The notes beneath the pieces are model-generated. The model was not told the origin of the DNA and did not search any database. It was given only the letters and a program-made list of their open reading frames with translations. This document shows, one piece after another, positions 1-8,596 of a DNA stretch of 64,000 nt; position 1 is the first letter of the stretch, and each line of letters starts with the position of its first letter. The position numbers and the translations under genes are program-made. Location: the NCBI GenBank assembly GCA_035388225.1, contig DAOOPM010000004.1, forward strand, positions 62,001 to 126,000, read 5' to 3'. Source of the DNA: SB25 sp029560875. GTDB lineage: Bacteria; Bacteroidota; Bacteroidia; Bacteroidales; Tenuifilaceae.

Positions 1-98
1 AGCCTGAGGGGTATTTAATTCTGGGGCATTCCGAATCAATTCTTAACATGAAACTACCCTTAAAGCAAATAAAACCAACAATATATATTCGCTTATAG
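1..98 (+). CDS. cheR: CheR chemotaxis methyltransferase, 3' end (partial)
   Basis: The window opens inside a gene whose last 31 codons are visible, in the frame starting at base 3 and ending with TAG at 96-98. The piece reads PEGYLILGHSES followed by a short basic tail. A glycine-rich strand followed by GHSES is the typical C-terminal signature of CheR, the SAM-dependent methyltransferase that methylates glutamates of chemoreceptors. The genes that follow, including cheD and cheB, fit a CheR call. The catalytic SAM-binding part lies outside the window, so the name rests on the tail motif plus context. Confidence 0.75.
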   Translation, partial: PEGYLILGHSESILNMKLPLKQIKPTIYIRL

Positions 99-125
99 GA
101 TTTTATCAACTTAATACATCGCATT

Positions 126-1028
126 ATGTCCGAACACCTAACCGACGATGAACTCATACAAGAACTTAAGCGAAGATTTGAGCAAAACAAGAAATCATTA
201 AAGGAGCTTAAGGAGTTAAATAATGAGCTTAAGGTAGTTAATAAAAAGCTTGAGGAGTCCGAGGCTCTAAAAACCCACTTTATTTCAAATATTACCAATG
301 AAATTATTAATCCTTTTACCTCTATTATAGGTCTTTCAAAGGCTATACTTTCAGTTGATAAGGAAAACTGGAAGAAAGTTATCTCGATGGTGGCCCTTAT
401 TCATTCCGAGGCGTTTAATCTTGATTTTCAGTTACGGAATATTTTTGTGGCTGCAAAAATTGAGGCGGGCGATATATATCCTGAAATATTACGGGTTGAT
501 GTTCAGAATTTACTCGAGAGTGTTATTGAATCGTTTAAGTTCGAGTTGAGAAAGAAGAAAATGAACATTCAATTCAACTTGAATGGAGACTCTGGCAACA
601 ATCAATTGGCAACATTTAAAACTGATCCAGAGAAGTTGAAACTAATAATAGCTAATCTTTTAAGCAATGCAATTAATTTTAGTTTTGAGGGTGGTGTTAT
701 TGAGATTGATGCGAGGATAAAGGACAGCGTACTTTCTATTAAAGTTCGTGACCATGGAATTGGAATATCTAAGGAGAATCAAAAAATAATATTCGACAGG
801 TTTAAGAGGGTTGATTCGGGCATAAATTCACTTAATAGAGGGCACGGACTTGGCTTATCAATAAATAAGGCCATTATTGATATGCTCAATGGCTATATCG
901 ATATTGAAAGTGAGTTGGGCAAAGGCGCTTGTTTTACAATAAACATCCCAGAATCCGAGGAGCCTATCGAAGGATTTGCAACTGATGCTAACGAGATGTT
1001 TTTCGATTCGGATTCGGAAGTTTTTTAA
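126..1028 (+). CDS. Histidine-kinase-like protein lacking the phosphoacceptor His
   Basis: This is a soluble 300-residue protein. Residues about 8-48 form a charged coiled coil, followed by a dimerisation (HisKA-like) helix and a complete HATPase_c domain. The ATP site looks intact: N box near NLLSNAINFS, G1 box DHGIGI and G2 box GHGLGLSI. The H box, however, reads ISNITNEIINPF where kinases normally have xxNxSHEIRTPL, so the phosphorylated His is Asn58 (codon AAT). H51 lies on the wrong side of the motif to replace it. The gene sits 27 bp after cheR and 9 bp before cheD, so it is probably co-transcribed. It may bind ATP and act as a scaffold, an allosteric regulator or a trans-kinase; this is inference. 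No sensor or membrane segment is present. Confidence 0.8.
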   Translation: MSEHLTDDELIQELKRRFEQNKKSLKELKELNNELKVVNKKLEESEALKTHFISNITNEIINPFTSIIGLSKAILSVDKENWKKVISMVALIHSEAFNLDFQLRNIFVAAKIEAGDIYPEILRVDVQNLLESVIESFKFELRKKKMNIQFNLNGDSGNNQLATFKTDPEKLKLIIANLLSNAINFSFEGGVIEIDARIKDSVLSIKVRDHGIGISKENQKIIFDRFKRVDSGINSLNRGHGLGLSINKAIIDMLNGYIDIESELGKGACFTINIPESEEPIEGFATDANEMFFDSDSEVF

Positions 1029-1037
1029 TCAACATTA

Positions 1038-1517
1038 ATGGAAGAGTTAAAGCAACACTACTTATATCCTGCGGCTCTTTTCGCTGACAAGGAGCCTCAT
1101 GTGGTTAACACCATACTGGGATCGTGTGTTGCTGTTTGTTTGTACGATCCTAAAACAAAGCGTGGCGGAATAAACCATTATATGCTTCCGCTTTGGAACG
1201 GTCAAGGTTTGGCAAGTCCTAAGTATGGCAATATTGCCATTGAGCGTTTAATTGAGAGAATGATTGCGCTAGGTTCTTCAAAGGCGGATCTTCAGGCAAA
1301 AGTTTTTGGAGGGGGAGAGGTAATTGAAACAAACATTGCTAATTTTCAAATTGGAGATAGAAATATCAAAATTGCATTGGAACTACTTGGTGAACATAAA
1401 ATTCCAATTGTTGCAAAGAGCTTAGGTGGAAAATTAGGACGTAAAATTGAATTTTTAACTCATACCGGAGAGGTTCGCCAAAAATATATACAAAAGCAGC
1501 TTATTCAATCAAAGTAA
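1038..1517 (+). CDS. cheD: Chemoreceptor glutamine deamidase CheD
   Basis: A 159-residue CheD-family protein. CheD deamidates specific glutamines of chemoreceptors to glutamate and can bind CheC or CheY in other species. The catalytic Cys lies in LGSCVAVCLYD (C30) and the catalytic His in GGINHYMLP (H47). The Cys-to-His spacing of 17 equals that of the well-studied Thermotoga enzyme, and Thr25 is the likely third residue. A conserved KVFGGGEV segment follows. The length is normal. It is separated by 9-10 bp from both neighbours, consistent with a cheR/kinase-like/cheD/cheB operon. No CheC or CheA gene is visible in the window. Confidence 0.92.
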   Translation: MEELKQHYLYPAALFADKEPHVVNTILGSCVAVCLYDPKTKRGGINHYMLPLWNGQGLASPKYGNIAIERLIERMIALGSSKADLQAKVFGGGEVIETNIANFQIGDRNIKIALELLGEHKIPIVAKSLGGKLGRKIEFLTHTGEVRQKYIQKQLIQSK

Positions 1518-1527
1518 ATGATTTGTT

Positions 1528-2604
1528 ATGGCAGGTAAAATAAAGGTTTTAGTAGTTGATGACTCTGCGTTGGTACGTCAAACCCTTTCGCAAATAATTT
1601 CGTCGGATCCATTGCTTGAGGTTATGGGAACTGCAGCAGATCCATATTTTGCTGCCCGAAAGATTGCAGAGGAGGTTCCCGATGTGATTACCCTCGATGT
1701 TGAAATGCCTCGCATGGATGGATTAACTTTTCTGCGCAAGATAATGTCGCAACATCCAATTCCTGTAATTGTAATTTCGAGTTTAACGGATAAGGCTACC
1801 GAAATGGGTATTCGTGCCCTTGAATATGGTGCTGTTGATATAATTACAAAGCCACAGCTTAATACCAAAAAATTTATTGAAGAATCCCAAATTAGGATTT
1901 GCGATGCAATTAGAGCTGCTGCAGGCTCAAAAATCACACGCCGTAAAATGGTCGATATTCCTGCAGTTGAGCCAAAACTATCCGCCGATGCAGTTATACC
2001 TATGACAAAAACCCCAGTGGGTTCATTAACTACAACCGATAAAGTAATAGCCGTAGGCGCATCTACTGGTGGTACTGAAGCAATTGCCGATTTTTTAAAA
2101 TCGATGCCGTTGGACTGTCCTGGCATTGTGATAGTTCAGCATATGCCTGAAAAATTTACCACTTCGTTTGCTAATAGGTTGAACGATATTTGCAAAATAT
2201 CGGTTAAGGAAGCCCAGAATGGAGATAGTGTTCTACGTGGGCAAGCTTTAATAGCCCCTGGCAATTTTCATATGATGCTTAAACGCAGTGGTGCTAAATA
2301 CTATGTTGAGGTTATTGAGGGACCTTTAGTAAACCGCCATAGACCCTCTGTAGATGTTCTTTTCCGAAGCACAGCTAAATATGCGGGAGCAAATTCGCTC
2401 GGTGTTATTATGACTGGTATGGGCGATGATGGAGCCAAAGGACTACTCGAGATGAAAGATGCTGGAGCATTTACTATTGCACAGGATGAGAAATCGTGCG
2501 TAGTTTTCGGAATGCCACGCGAGGCCATTAAACTTGGTGCTGCACATCAAATATTGCCCTTGGATGAGATTGGACCGTATGTAATTAAAAAGATGAGAGT
2601 TTAA
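1528..2604 (+). CDS. cheB: Chemotaxis response regulator / protein-glutamate methylesterase CheB
   Basis: A 358-residue protein with a receiver domain (about 5-125, acidic pair D11/D12, phosphorylatable D57 in TLDVEMPRMDG), a linker of about 45 residues and a CheB methylesterase domain (about 170-355). The expected catalytic triad is visible: S179 in VGASTGG, H205 in VQHMPEKF and D301 in TGMGDDGA. It removes methyl groups from receptors, opposing CheR, and is usually activated by CheA phosphorylation. Both domains look complete. It is the last tightly spaced gene of the che block; 117 bp separate it from the next gene. Confidence 0.95.
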   Translation: MAGKIKVLVVDDSALVRQTLSQIISSDPLLEVMGTAADPYFAARKIAEEVPDVITLDVEMPRMDGLTFLRKIMSQHPIPVIVISSLTDKATEMGIRALEYGAVDIITKPQLNTKKFIEESQIRICDAIRAAAGSKITRRKMVDIPAVEPKLSADAVIPMTKTPVGSLTTTDKVIAVGASTGGTEAIADFLKSMPLDCPGIVIVQHMPEKFTTSFANRLNDICKISVKEAQNGDSVLRGQALIAPGNFHMMLKRSGAKYYVEVIEGPLVNRHRPSVDVLFRSTAKYAGANSLGVIMTGMGDDGAKGLLEMKDAGAFTIAQDEKSCVVFGMPREAIKLGAAHQILPLDEIGPYVIKKMRV

Positions 2605-2721
2605 CTTTCCCTTCCATATTTTCTTTGCAGGCTAAATGTGACTTTAATAGATGTGATATTTTCACTATTATTTTCATTGGAATAAAAAAATCCCTATTTT
2701 TAAGACAAAATTTGGTCTGCT

Positions 2722-5004
2722 ATGGAGCGTGAATATTCTAAACCTTTTGTAGTTAAGGCTACCATACTTGGGTTTCTCAGTGGTTTGGCGTTGATATTAT
2801 TGATTTTTTTTGTAGGTGTAGTAATCCACAAACTACCTTTTACCCCCGTAGGTGTTTACGATTTACATTTAGTTTCTCCAATACTTTACTTCTTTGATTC
2901 ATTTCCGATATTAATAGCTATTGCTACATTTTTTGTATCGCGATATGTTTCTGCAACTAAAACCGAGGCTGAAAAAATTACTCAGATTGAACTTCATAGA
3001 CAGCGTAAACTGTATCGGTTTGTTGAAAAATTAAGGGAAGGAGATATTGATGCAGATTATATTCCTGATGAAACCGATGCATTAGGTAAAGCGGTTATTA
3101 ATCTCCGTGATAACCTTAAGAGGAGTAAGGATGATGAAATTGGGCGTAGAAAAGAGGATGAACAGCGTAGTTGGAGTGCCGAAGGAATGGCAAAATTTGG
3201 CGAAATCCTTAGGTTAAATAACGATGATATTGAAGAACTCTCATTTCAGGTAATAAGTAATCTGGTTAAGTATATTGGGGCTAATCAGGGTGCTTTTTAT
3301 GTGATTGAGGATGAGGATGAATTAGACATTCACTTTCGTATGACAGCAAGTTTCGCTTACGAAAGAAGAAAATATGCCGATAGAGTTATACCTTGGGGAA
3401 GCGGATTGGTTGGTGCTTGTGCTTTGGAGCGACAAACCACATTGTTGAAAAAAGTACCAGATAGTTATCTGAAAATAACCTCAGGTTTAGGTAAAGCAAA
3501 CCCTAAGTGTCTTATACTGGTTCCGCTTAAGGTCAACGATAATGTACATGGTGTTCTTGAGATAGCATCATTTAATCTATTTGAAAGGTTTCAAGTTGAG
3601 TTTCTTGAAAAGGTGGCAGAAAGCATTGCCACTACCATATCTACTGTAAAAATCAATCTTCGCACTGCTAAACTGCTAAAGGAATCGCGTGAACAAGCCG
3701 AAGAACTTGCCTTAAAGGAAGAGCAGATGCGTCAAAATATGGAAGAACTGCAGGCTACTCAAGAGGAAGCATCAAGACAATCTGAGAAATTTATAAGTTT
3801 TTCCAATTCTGTAAATCATACTATGATTCGTGCAGATTTTGATGTAAACGGTAATTTAACTTACGCAAACACTAAGTTCTTACAAAAACTAGAGTATACT
3901 GGAAATTCTGAGGTAGAAGGTAAGCCAATATCAATGTTCATAAATAAAAAAGATAGAACTTGGTTTGATGATATATGGAGAACCCTTAGTAATGGTGGAA
4001 AACATTTTGAGGGTGATATGAAGTTGGTAACCAAAACTGGTAAAGATTTATGGACAATTGCCACATATACCTGCGTTCGTAACCCAATGGGCGGGGTTGA
4101 CAAAATTCTATTTCTTGCAATTGATACCACAGAGCAGAAAAAACAAAGTCTGGATTACGAAGGTCAAATTACTGCACTTAACCGCTCATCGTTTAAGGCA
4201 GAATTTAGCCCTACTGGCGATTTAATTGAGGCAAATGATAAGTTTTTGGTTTCAACAGGCTATACGCTTTCAATTGCAAAAGAAAAATCAATTTTTGATT
4301 TGGTTCCAGGTTCTGAACGGAAGGCAATTGAACGAACTTGGGATGATATAATTCATGGAATCCCTTTTGAAGGGCAAGTACGCCTTGTAACCAGCCACGG
4401 TGAAGAAAAATGGTATAGATGTACGTTTACTGCAGTAAATGATATGTACGACGAGGTTGCAAAAGTTGTATTTATTGCCAACGATATTACACGCGAGAAA
4501 CACATGGAGTTAGAAACCAAAATTCAAACTGAGCAATTGATGAAACAGGAAGAGATGCTCCGTATGAATGAGGTTGAGTTAAATAAAAAACTAAGAGAAG
4601 CCAGAGAAGAGGTCAAAAATCAGTTCAGGGAAATTGAGAAGGTTAAGATTCGAAATGAGAAAACTTTAGAGGGATTTTTGGATGCCATTATAACAACCGA
4701 CCACGATGGAGTGGTTCAGTTTTTCAATAAAGCAGCCGAGGAACTGTTTGCAATAAAGCGCGACGAAGTGCTTGGCCAGAGTATAAGGATTTTATTCCCC
4801 GATGATATTGAGGGCCAAGATGAATTTATTGATGCATATATTGACCCAAATAAAGATAAAATTGTAGGGCAGCGTCGTGAAATCAATATCACAACCAAGG
4901 AAGGTAAAGAAATGCCTGTGTTGATTCTTTTAACTGAAGCAAAACTTGGTAGAGAGATTACTTACACTGCTTTTATCCAGAATATTTCGGTGGATCTATT
5001 TTAA
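2722..5004 (+). CDS. Membrane sensor with GAF and three PAS domains, no output domain
   Basis: A 760-residue protein with two N-terminal membrane helices (about 11-33 and 48-68), a charged HAMP-like or coiled-coil stretch to about 145, a GAF domain (about 165-312), coiled coil rich in E/Q/L, two PAS domains (about 360-475 and 480-597), another coiled coil (about 598-640) and a third PAS (about 643-757) at the very C-terminus. I see no histidine kinase, GGDEF or receptor signalling domain, so any output must be by protein contact. It lies directly downstream of the che genes and may be a signalling partner; that is inference. The end overlaps the convergent flippase gene by 4 bp. Confidence 0.7.
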   Translation: MEREYSKPFVVKATILGFLSGLALILLIFFVGVVIHKLPFTPVGVYDLHLVSPILYFFDSFPILIAIATFFVSRYVSATKTEAEKITQIELHRQRKLYRFVEKLREGDIDADYIPDETDALGKAVINLRDNLKRSKDDEIGRRKEDEQRSWSAEGMAKFGEILRLNNDDIEELSFQVISNLVKYIGANQGAFYVIEDEDELDIHFRMTASFAYERRKYADRVIPWGSGLVGACALERQTTLLKKVPDSYLKITSGLGKANPKCLILVPLKVNDNVHGVLEIASFNLFERFQVEFLEKVAESIATTISTVKINLRTAKLLKESREQAEELALKEEQMRQNMEELQATQEEASRQSEKFISFSNSVNHTMIRADFDVNGNLTYANTKFLQKLEYTGNSEVEGKPISMFINKKDRTWFDDIWRTLSNGGKHFEGDMKLVTKTGKDLWTIATYTCVRNPMGGVDKILFLAIDTTEQKKQSLDYEGQITALNRSSFKAEFSPTGDLIEANDKFLVSTGYTLSIAKEKSIFDLVPGSERKAIERTWDDIIHGIPFEGQVRLVTSHGEEKWYRCTFTAVNDMYDEVAKVVFIANDITREKHMELETKIQTEQLMKQEEMLRMNEVELNKKLREAREEVKNQFREIEKVKIRNEKTLEGFLDAIITTDHDGVVQFFNKAAEELFAIKRDEVLGQSIRILFPDDIEGQDEFIDAYIDPNKDKIVGQRREINITTKEGKEMPVLILLTEAKLGREITYTAFIQNISVDLF

Positions 5005-6509
5005 TCCTTGGAAAATATTTTTAAGAGTTGACTTGGCTGGATTTCGTTTTTGAAAAAGATAAAACCCAAAATCCCAAGTATTATTATGTGTGCTATATTA
5101 GCGTAGTAAACACTTATCTGTTTGAAAAATATCTCATAGCCAATTAGAATAAGAATATACACAAACGGGTAAAGAATAAACTTTTTATAGTTAACACGGA
5201 ATTGGTAGAATCTTCGAACAAATAGGTAAAGAAGAATAACTTGAATAAGTTTTGTGAAAAAACTAGCCCAAACAGCTCCATTAATACCAATTCCTTTAAT
5301 TAAAAAATAAGTGCACACGACTTGGAAAATAGCTGTAAAAGTGAACACAATGGGTAATAGATTGGTTCTTTTAAAGTAAAATACCGGTGTTATTAGGTAG
5401 TAATACCAAATTCTAGCAATCATTCCAGCAAAAAGAATTGGTAAGAGGTTGAACGAACTGTATAGGTCCGAGTTGCTAATAATATGAGGAACAATCAGTG
5501 GTATAGATATGTAGAACAATGGAATTGAGACAATATTAATAAGTGCGAAAACATGAAAATACTTATTTATATCAACATTGCCTTTCGGCTCATCACCATT
5601 GTTTTTCCAAATTTTAAACACTTTTGGAGTGATTGCCGAGGATAATCCGTTTTGCAAAAACTCTATTACTAATGTCATTTTAATTGCAAAATCGAATATT
5701 GCTACTTCTTTCTCAGATAGAATGCCAAGAATGAAATACCTGTCGATATTGGCAACAATCCAATAGAGGATACTATAGATATATAAAGGTGCGCTGTAAT
5801 TCAGAAGATTTCTGAGAATACCTTTGTCAAATTTAAATTTGCTTTCGCCATAAAAGTATATTAATGCCCAAGCAAAAGTTGCAAAAGCAGCAATAAATCT
5901 TCCCCATATAGGTCCATTTAACGATTGCGGAAAAATATATAGACCAGAAATGGATATAAAGAGTACAAGTATAAAATGAAAAATATTTGACCAGAAAAAA
6001 GGAGTTGGTTTTTCTCTGTAAATCATTAATGTGGTGTATGCCTTAAATATTCCGTTGAAAAGTCCGGTTAATGCAGAGAGTAATCCAAAAGGTAAGTAGT
6101 GAATATTTTTACCTGGGTAGGCAAAATCAAACACAAAATCGCCAAGGAATGAGAACAGTAGGGTGATTCCAAAACCATATAGCAAAAGGAATAGGGCAGA
6201 AGTTCCTATGAATTTTTCAATATTTTCTCTACTCGTATTATGATGAATAAAATTTATACCAAGGAAGTTATCGGCCGAGAATGTAAACAGAACTCTTGCA
6301 AGTTCACTGAGAATGATATAGATGGCCAGTGCTCCAAAATCGGAGGTGGAAAGCAACGTTGAGTTGCCATAAAAGGGTAAAAGCAATATACTTGATGCCA
6401 ATGGCAGCGAGCCTACCACGGTGTATATAAATGAGGATTTTATGAATGATTTAGATATCAAGTTTCTGGATAATAAACTGAAAAATGTTTTTCTACTAAG
6501 ACATTCCAA
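5001..6509 (-). CDS. Oligosaccharide flippase (Wzx-like) membrane protein
   Basis: About 500 residues with roughly 12-14 hydrophobic helices and a first helix preceded by a basic stretch, in the style of polysaccharide biosynthesis flippases of the MOP superfamily (Wzx/RfbX), which move lipid-linked sugar units across the inner membrane. The gene follows a glycosyltransferase in the same direction. The start is uncertain: the upstream ATG (6507-6509) gives a 52-bp overlap with the glycosyltransferase, while a TTG at 6459-6461 gives a 4-base TTGA overlap and an N-terminus (ISKSFIKSSFIYTVVGS) typical of the family. I prefer the TTG biologically but give the ATG boundary. Confidence 0.75.
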   Translation of the reverse strand: MECLSRKTFFSLLSRNLISKSFIKSSFIYTVVGSLPLASSILLLPFYGNSTLLSTSDFGALAIYIILSELARVLFTFSADNFLGINFIHHNTSRENIEKFIGTSALFLLLYGFGITLLFSFLGDFVFDFAYPGKNIHYLPFGLLSALTGLFNGIFKAYTTLMIYREKPTPFFWSNIFHFILVLFISISGLYIFPQSLNGPIWGRFIAAFATFAWALIYFYGESKFKFDKGILRNLLNYSAPLYIYSILYWIVANIDRYFILGILSEKEVAIFDFAIKMTLVIEFLQNGLSSAITPKVFKIWKNNGDEPKGNVDINKYFHVFALINIVSIPLFYISIPLIVPHIISNSDLYSSFNLLPILFAGMIARIWYYYLITPVFYFKRTNLLPIVFTFTAIFQVVCTYFLIKGIGINGAVWASFFTKLIQVILLYLFVRRFYQFRVNYKKFILYPFVYILILIGYEIFFKQISVYYANIAHIIILGILGFIFFKNEIQPSQLLKIFSKD

Positions 6510-7624
6510 TGACTAATTTCTGCAATAATTCTTTTATTACCAATTGTTTTTTCAGATTCAGTATTAAGATTTACCAACACATAATTTAAAGTAGTTGATA
6601 ATTCATCAATATTACCTAAAGATTGCAGGTAAATTCCTTTATCTATTATAAATTGATAAGGTAACCAATTGCCTGTTATGACTACATTTCCTGTGTATAA
6701 GTACTCCTGGAACGAGCCTGAAAATTGATCGGTATCTCTTAAATGAACCATTATGTCAGAAGCTATTCTATACTTCGCTATTATATCTTTTGAAAGTGGT
6801 TTAGTTAAGGCTGTAAAACTTAATCCGTGCTTTTTTGCCGAATAATTAATTTGCTCTTTGTAATTTTGGTCACCATAAGTTAAAGGGAATACAAAATGAA
6901 TTCTATCTAATTCCCTTGAGTCAATACTTTTTGTAATTAACTCAATTATTTCGATTTGGTGTTGGTCTGGATGACTGCTATAGCCAATCGTTATTACAGT
7001 TTTGTCACTAAATCCCAAATCTTTTTTTAATTCCATTTTTGTATTACACTTATCTATTTCATTATCAATTGAACTCAATATTTCGAGTCCTATGGGTAAA
7101 ATTCGTGTTTTTGAAAAGTAATTGTTATAGTAACCCATCAAAGAATCTCGCATTTGTGGGTTTCCAAAAAGAATTTCTGATGCGAAGTCTAGATATGGGA
7201 TCATCTTTTGTCTTTGCAACGACGATCTTTTATAAAAATCGCTACCCCAAAATGAGATTACTAGATTACGTGTGATATTTTGGATGTGTTTTGGGTTTAT
7301 ATAAAGGAAGTTTTTATTAAAGAAGTGAATATGAACAAAATCATAATTACTACTAACACTTTTTAAAGAATACTTCATATAGTACCGCATTGAAAAGAAT
7401 GCTGCGTACTTATTTATGCTGGAAACAAACCGTTGAAATTTGTCAAATAATAACCCTGGTGATACTATTTTTGAATAGAGGTTTTTGTCAATTATCTGAA
7501 GTTTTGGATTCGTATTAAGAATATCAAAACTTATTTGAACATACTTTTTATTGACGTTATAAACTATATCGTTTAAAAGAAAAGAATTAGCATCTCCAAT
7601 AATTAGTACTCTTTTGTAATTCAT
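6458..7624 (-). CDS. Glycosyltransferase-like protein
   Basis: A 388-residue protein without membrane helices and with a two-Rossmann-fold look: N-terminal VLIIGDANSF, a central FWGSDFYKRS segment like the xGSD region of GT4-type enzymes, and a C-terminal HFVFPLTYGDQNYKEQ block. The last segment recalls the PLSYG-type region of Fuc4NAc transferases (GT56, WecF), but I cannot assign the sugar or acceptor. It is coupled by overlap to a flippase gene, so a role in building a surface glycan or lipid-linked oligosaccharide is likely. Only two genes of such a locus are present; the usual sugar-nucleotide genes are absent nearby. Confidence 0.65.
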   Translation of the reverse strand: MNYKRVLIIGDANSFLLNDIVYNVNKKYVQISFDILNTNPKLQIIDKNLYSKIVSPGLLFDKFQRFVSSINKYAAFFSMRYYMKYSLKSVSSNYDFVHIHFFNKNFLYINPKHIQNITRNLVISFWGSDFYKRSSLQRQKMIPYLDFASEILFGNPQMRDSLMGYYNNYFSKTRILPIGLEILSSIDNEIDKCNTKMELKKDLGFSDKTVITIGYSSHPDQHQIEIIELITKSIDSRELDRIHFVFPLTYGDQNYKEQINYSAKKHGLSFTALTKPLSKDIIAKYRIASDIMVHLRDTDQFSGSFQEYLYTGNVVITGNWLPYQFIIDKGIYLQSLGNIDELSTTLNYVLVNLNTESEKTIGNKRIIAEISHWNVLVEKHFSVYYPET

Positions 7625-7673
7625 CGGATTAACTCTTAGGGTATACCTTTAAGGGGTGTTTAAAAAGAATGGT

Positions 7674-8555
7674 CTATCCGTAAACCTCTTTCTTTGCTGC
7701 TTTTAAGGTATTTTTAAGCAATGAAACGATTGTAAGTGGACCAACACCGCCAGGAACTGGGGTTATGTAACTGCATTTTGGAGCAACTTCATCAAACTTA
7801 ACATCGCCTAGAAGTTTCCAGCCCGATTTGGTGTTAGGACTCTCAACGCGGGTAATTCCAACATCAACTACAACTGCTCCTTCCTTAACCATATCGGCAG
7901 TAACATATTCTGCTCTGCCAAGTGCTACAATTAGAATATCAGCAGTCTTGGTGAATTCCTTGATGTTTGGAGTACGGCTATGGCAAACTGTAACAGTACA
8001 ATCGCCGGGATTTGCTTTTAGGGAAAGTAAATTAGCGATAGGACGACCAACAATATTACTACGACCCAAAACTACGCAGTGCTTGCCAGCAGTTTCAATT
8101 TTATATCGATGTAAAAGGTCGACAATACCATCGGGAGTGGCTGAAACGTATGACGGTAGGCCAATTACCATTCGCCCAACGTTTACAGGGTGGAATCCAT
8201 CAACATCCTTTTTAGGATCAATAGCTTCAATAACCTTTTGCTCGTTGATATGCTTAGGAAGTGGCATTTGCACAATGAAACCATCAACATCTGGGTTTGT
8301 ATTAAGCAATTCAATTTGATGCAGTAGTTCTGCCTCAGTAATTGTATCCTCAAAACGTAACACCTCTGATTTGAAACCAACCTGAGCACAAGATTTTTCT
8401 TTGTGTCCAACGTAGGTTTCACTAGCACCATCATGTCCAACTATTATGGCAACTAAATGAGGAATTTTACCTCCGTTCTTTTTTATTGCTTCAACTTCGG
8501 CAGCGATTTCGGCTTTAATTTCATCGGCTAAACGTTTTCCATCAAGTAGTTCCAT
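7674..8555 (-). CDS. folD: Bifunctional methylene-THF dehydrogenase / methenyl-THF cyclohydrolase
   Basis: A 293-residue FolD. It converts 5,10-methylene-tetrahydrofolate to 10-formyl-tetrahydrofolate using NADP(+) in one-carbon metabolism. Signatures are SETYVGHKEKSCAQVG with the catalytic Lys, DGFIVQMPLPKHI, the dinucleotide-binding VLGRSNIVGRP and the C-terminal TPVPGGVGPLT. The length is normal and the protein complete. It lies 41 bp downstream of ffh on the same strand, so co-transcription is possible. Confidence 0.97.
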   Translation of the reverse strand: MELLDGKRLADEIKAEIAAEVEAIKKNGGKIPHLVAIIVGHDGASETYVGHKEKSCAQVGFKSEVLRFEDTITEAELLHQIELLNTNPDVDGFIVQMPLPKHINEQKVIEAIDPKKDVDGFHPVNVGRMVIGLPSYVSATPDGIVDLLHRYKIETAGKHCVVLGRSNIVGRPIANLLSLKANPGDCTVTVCHSRTPNIKEFTKTADILIVALGRAEYVTADMVKEGAVVVDVGITRVESPNTKSGWKLLGDVKFDEVAPKCSYITPVPGGVGPLTIVSLLKNTLKAAKKEVYG

Positions 8556-8596
8556 TGTGTTCTGTAAGTTAAAAGTTTATAATGCAAATAATGAAT

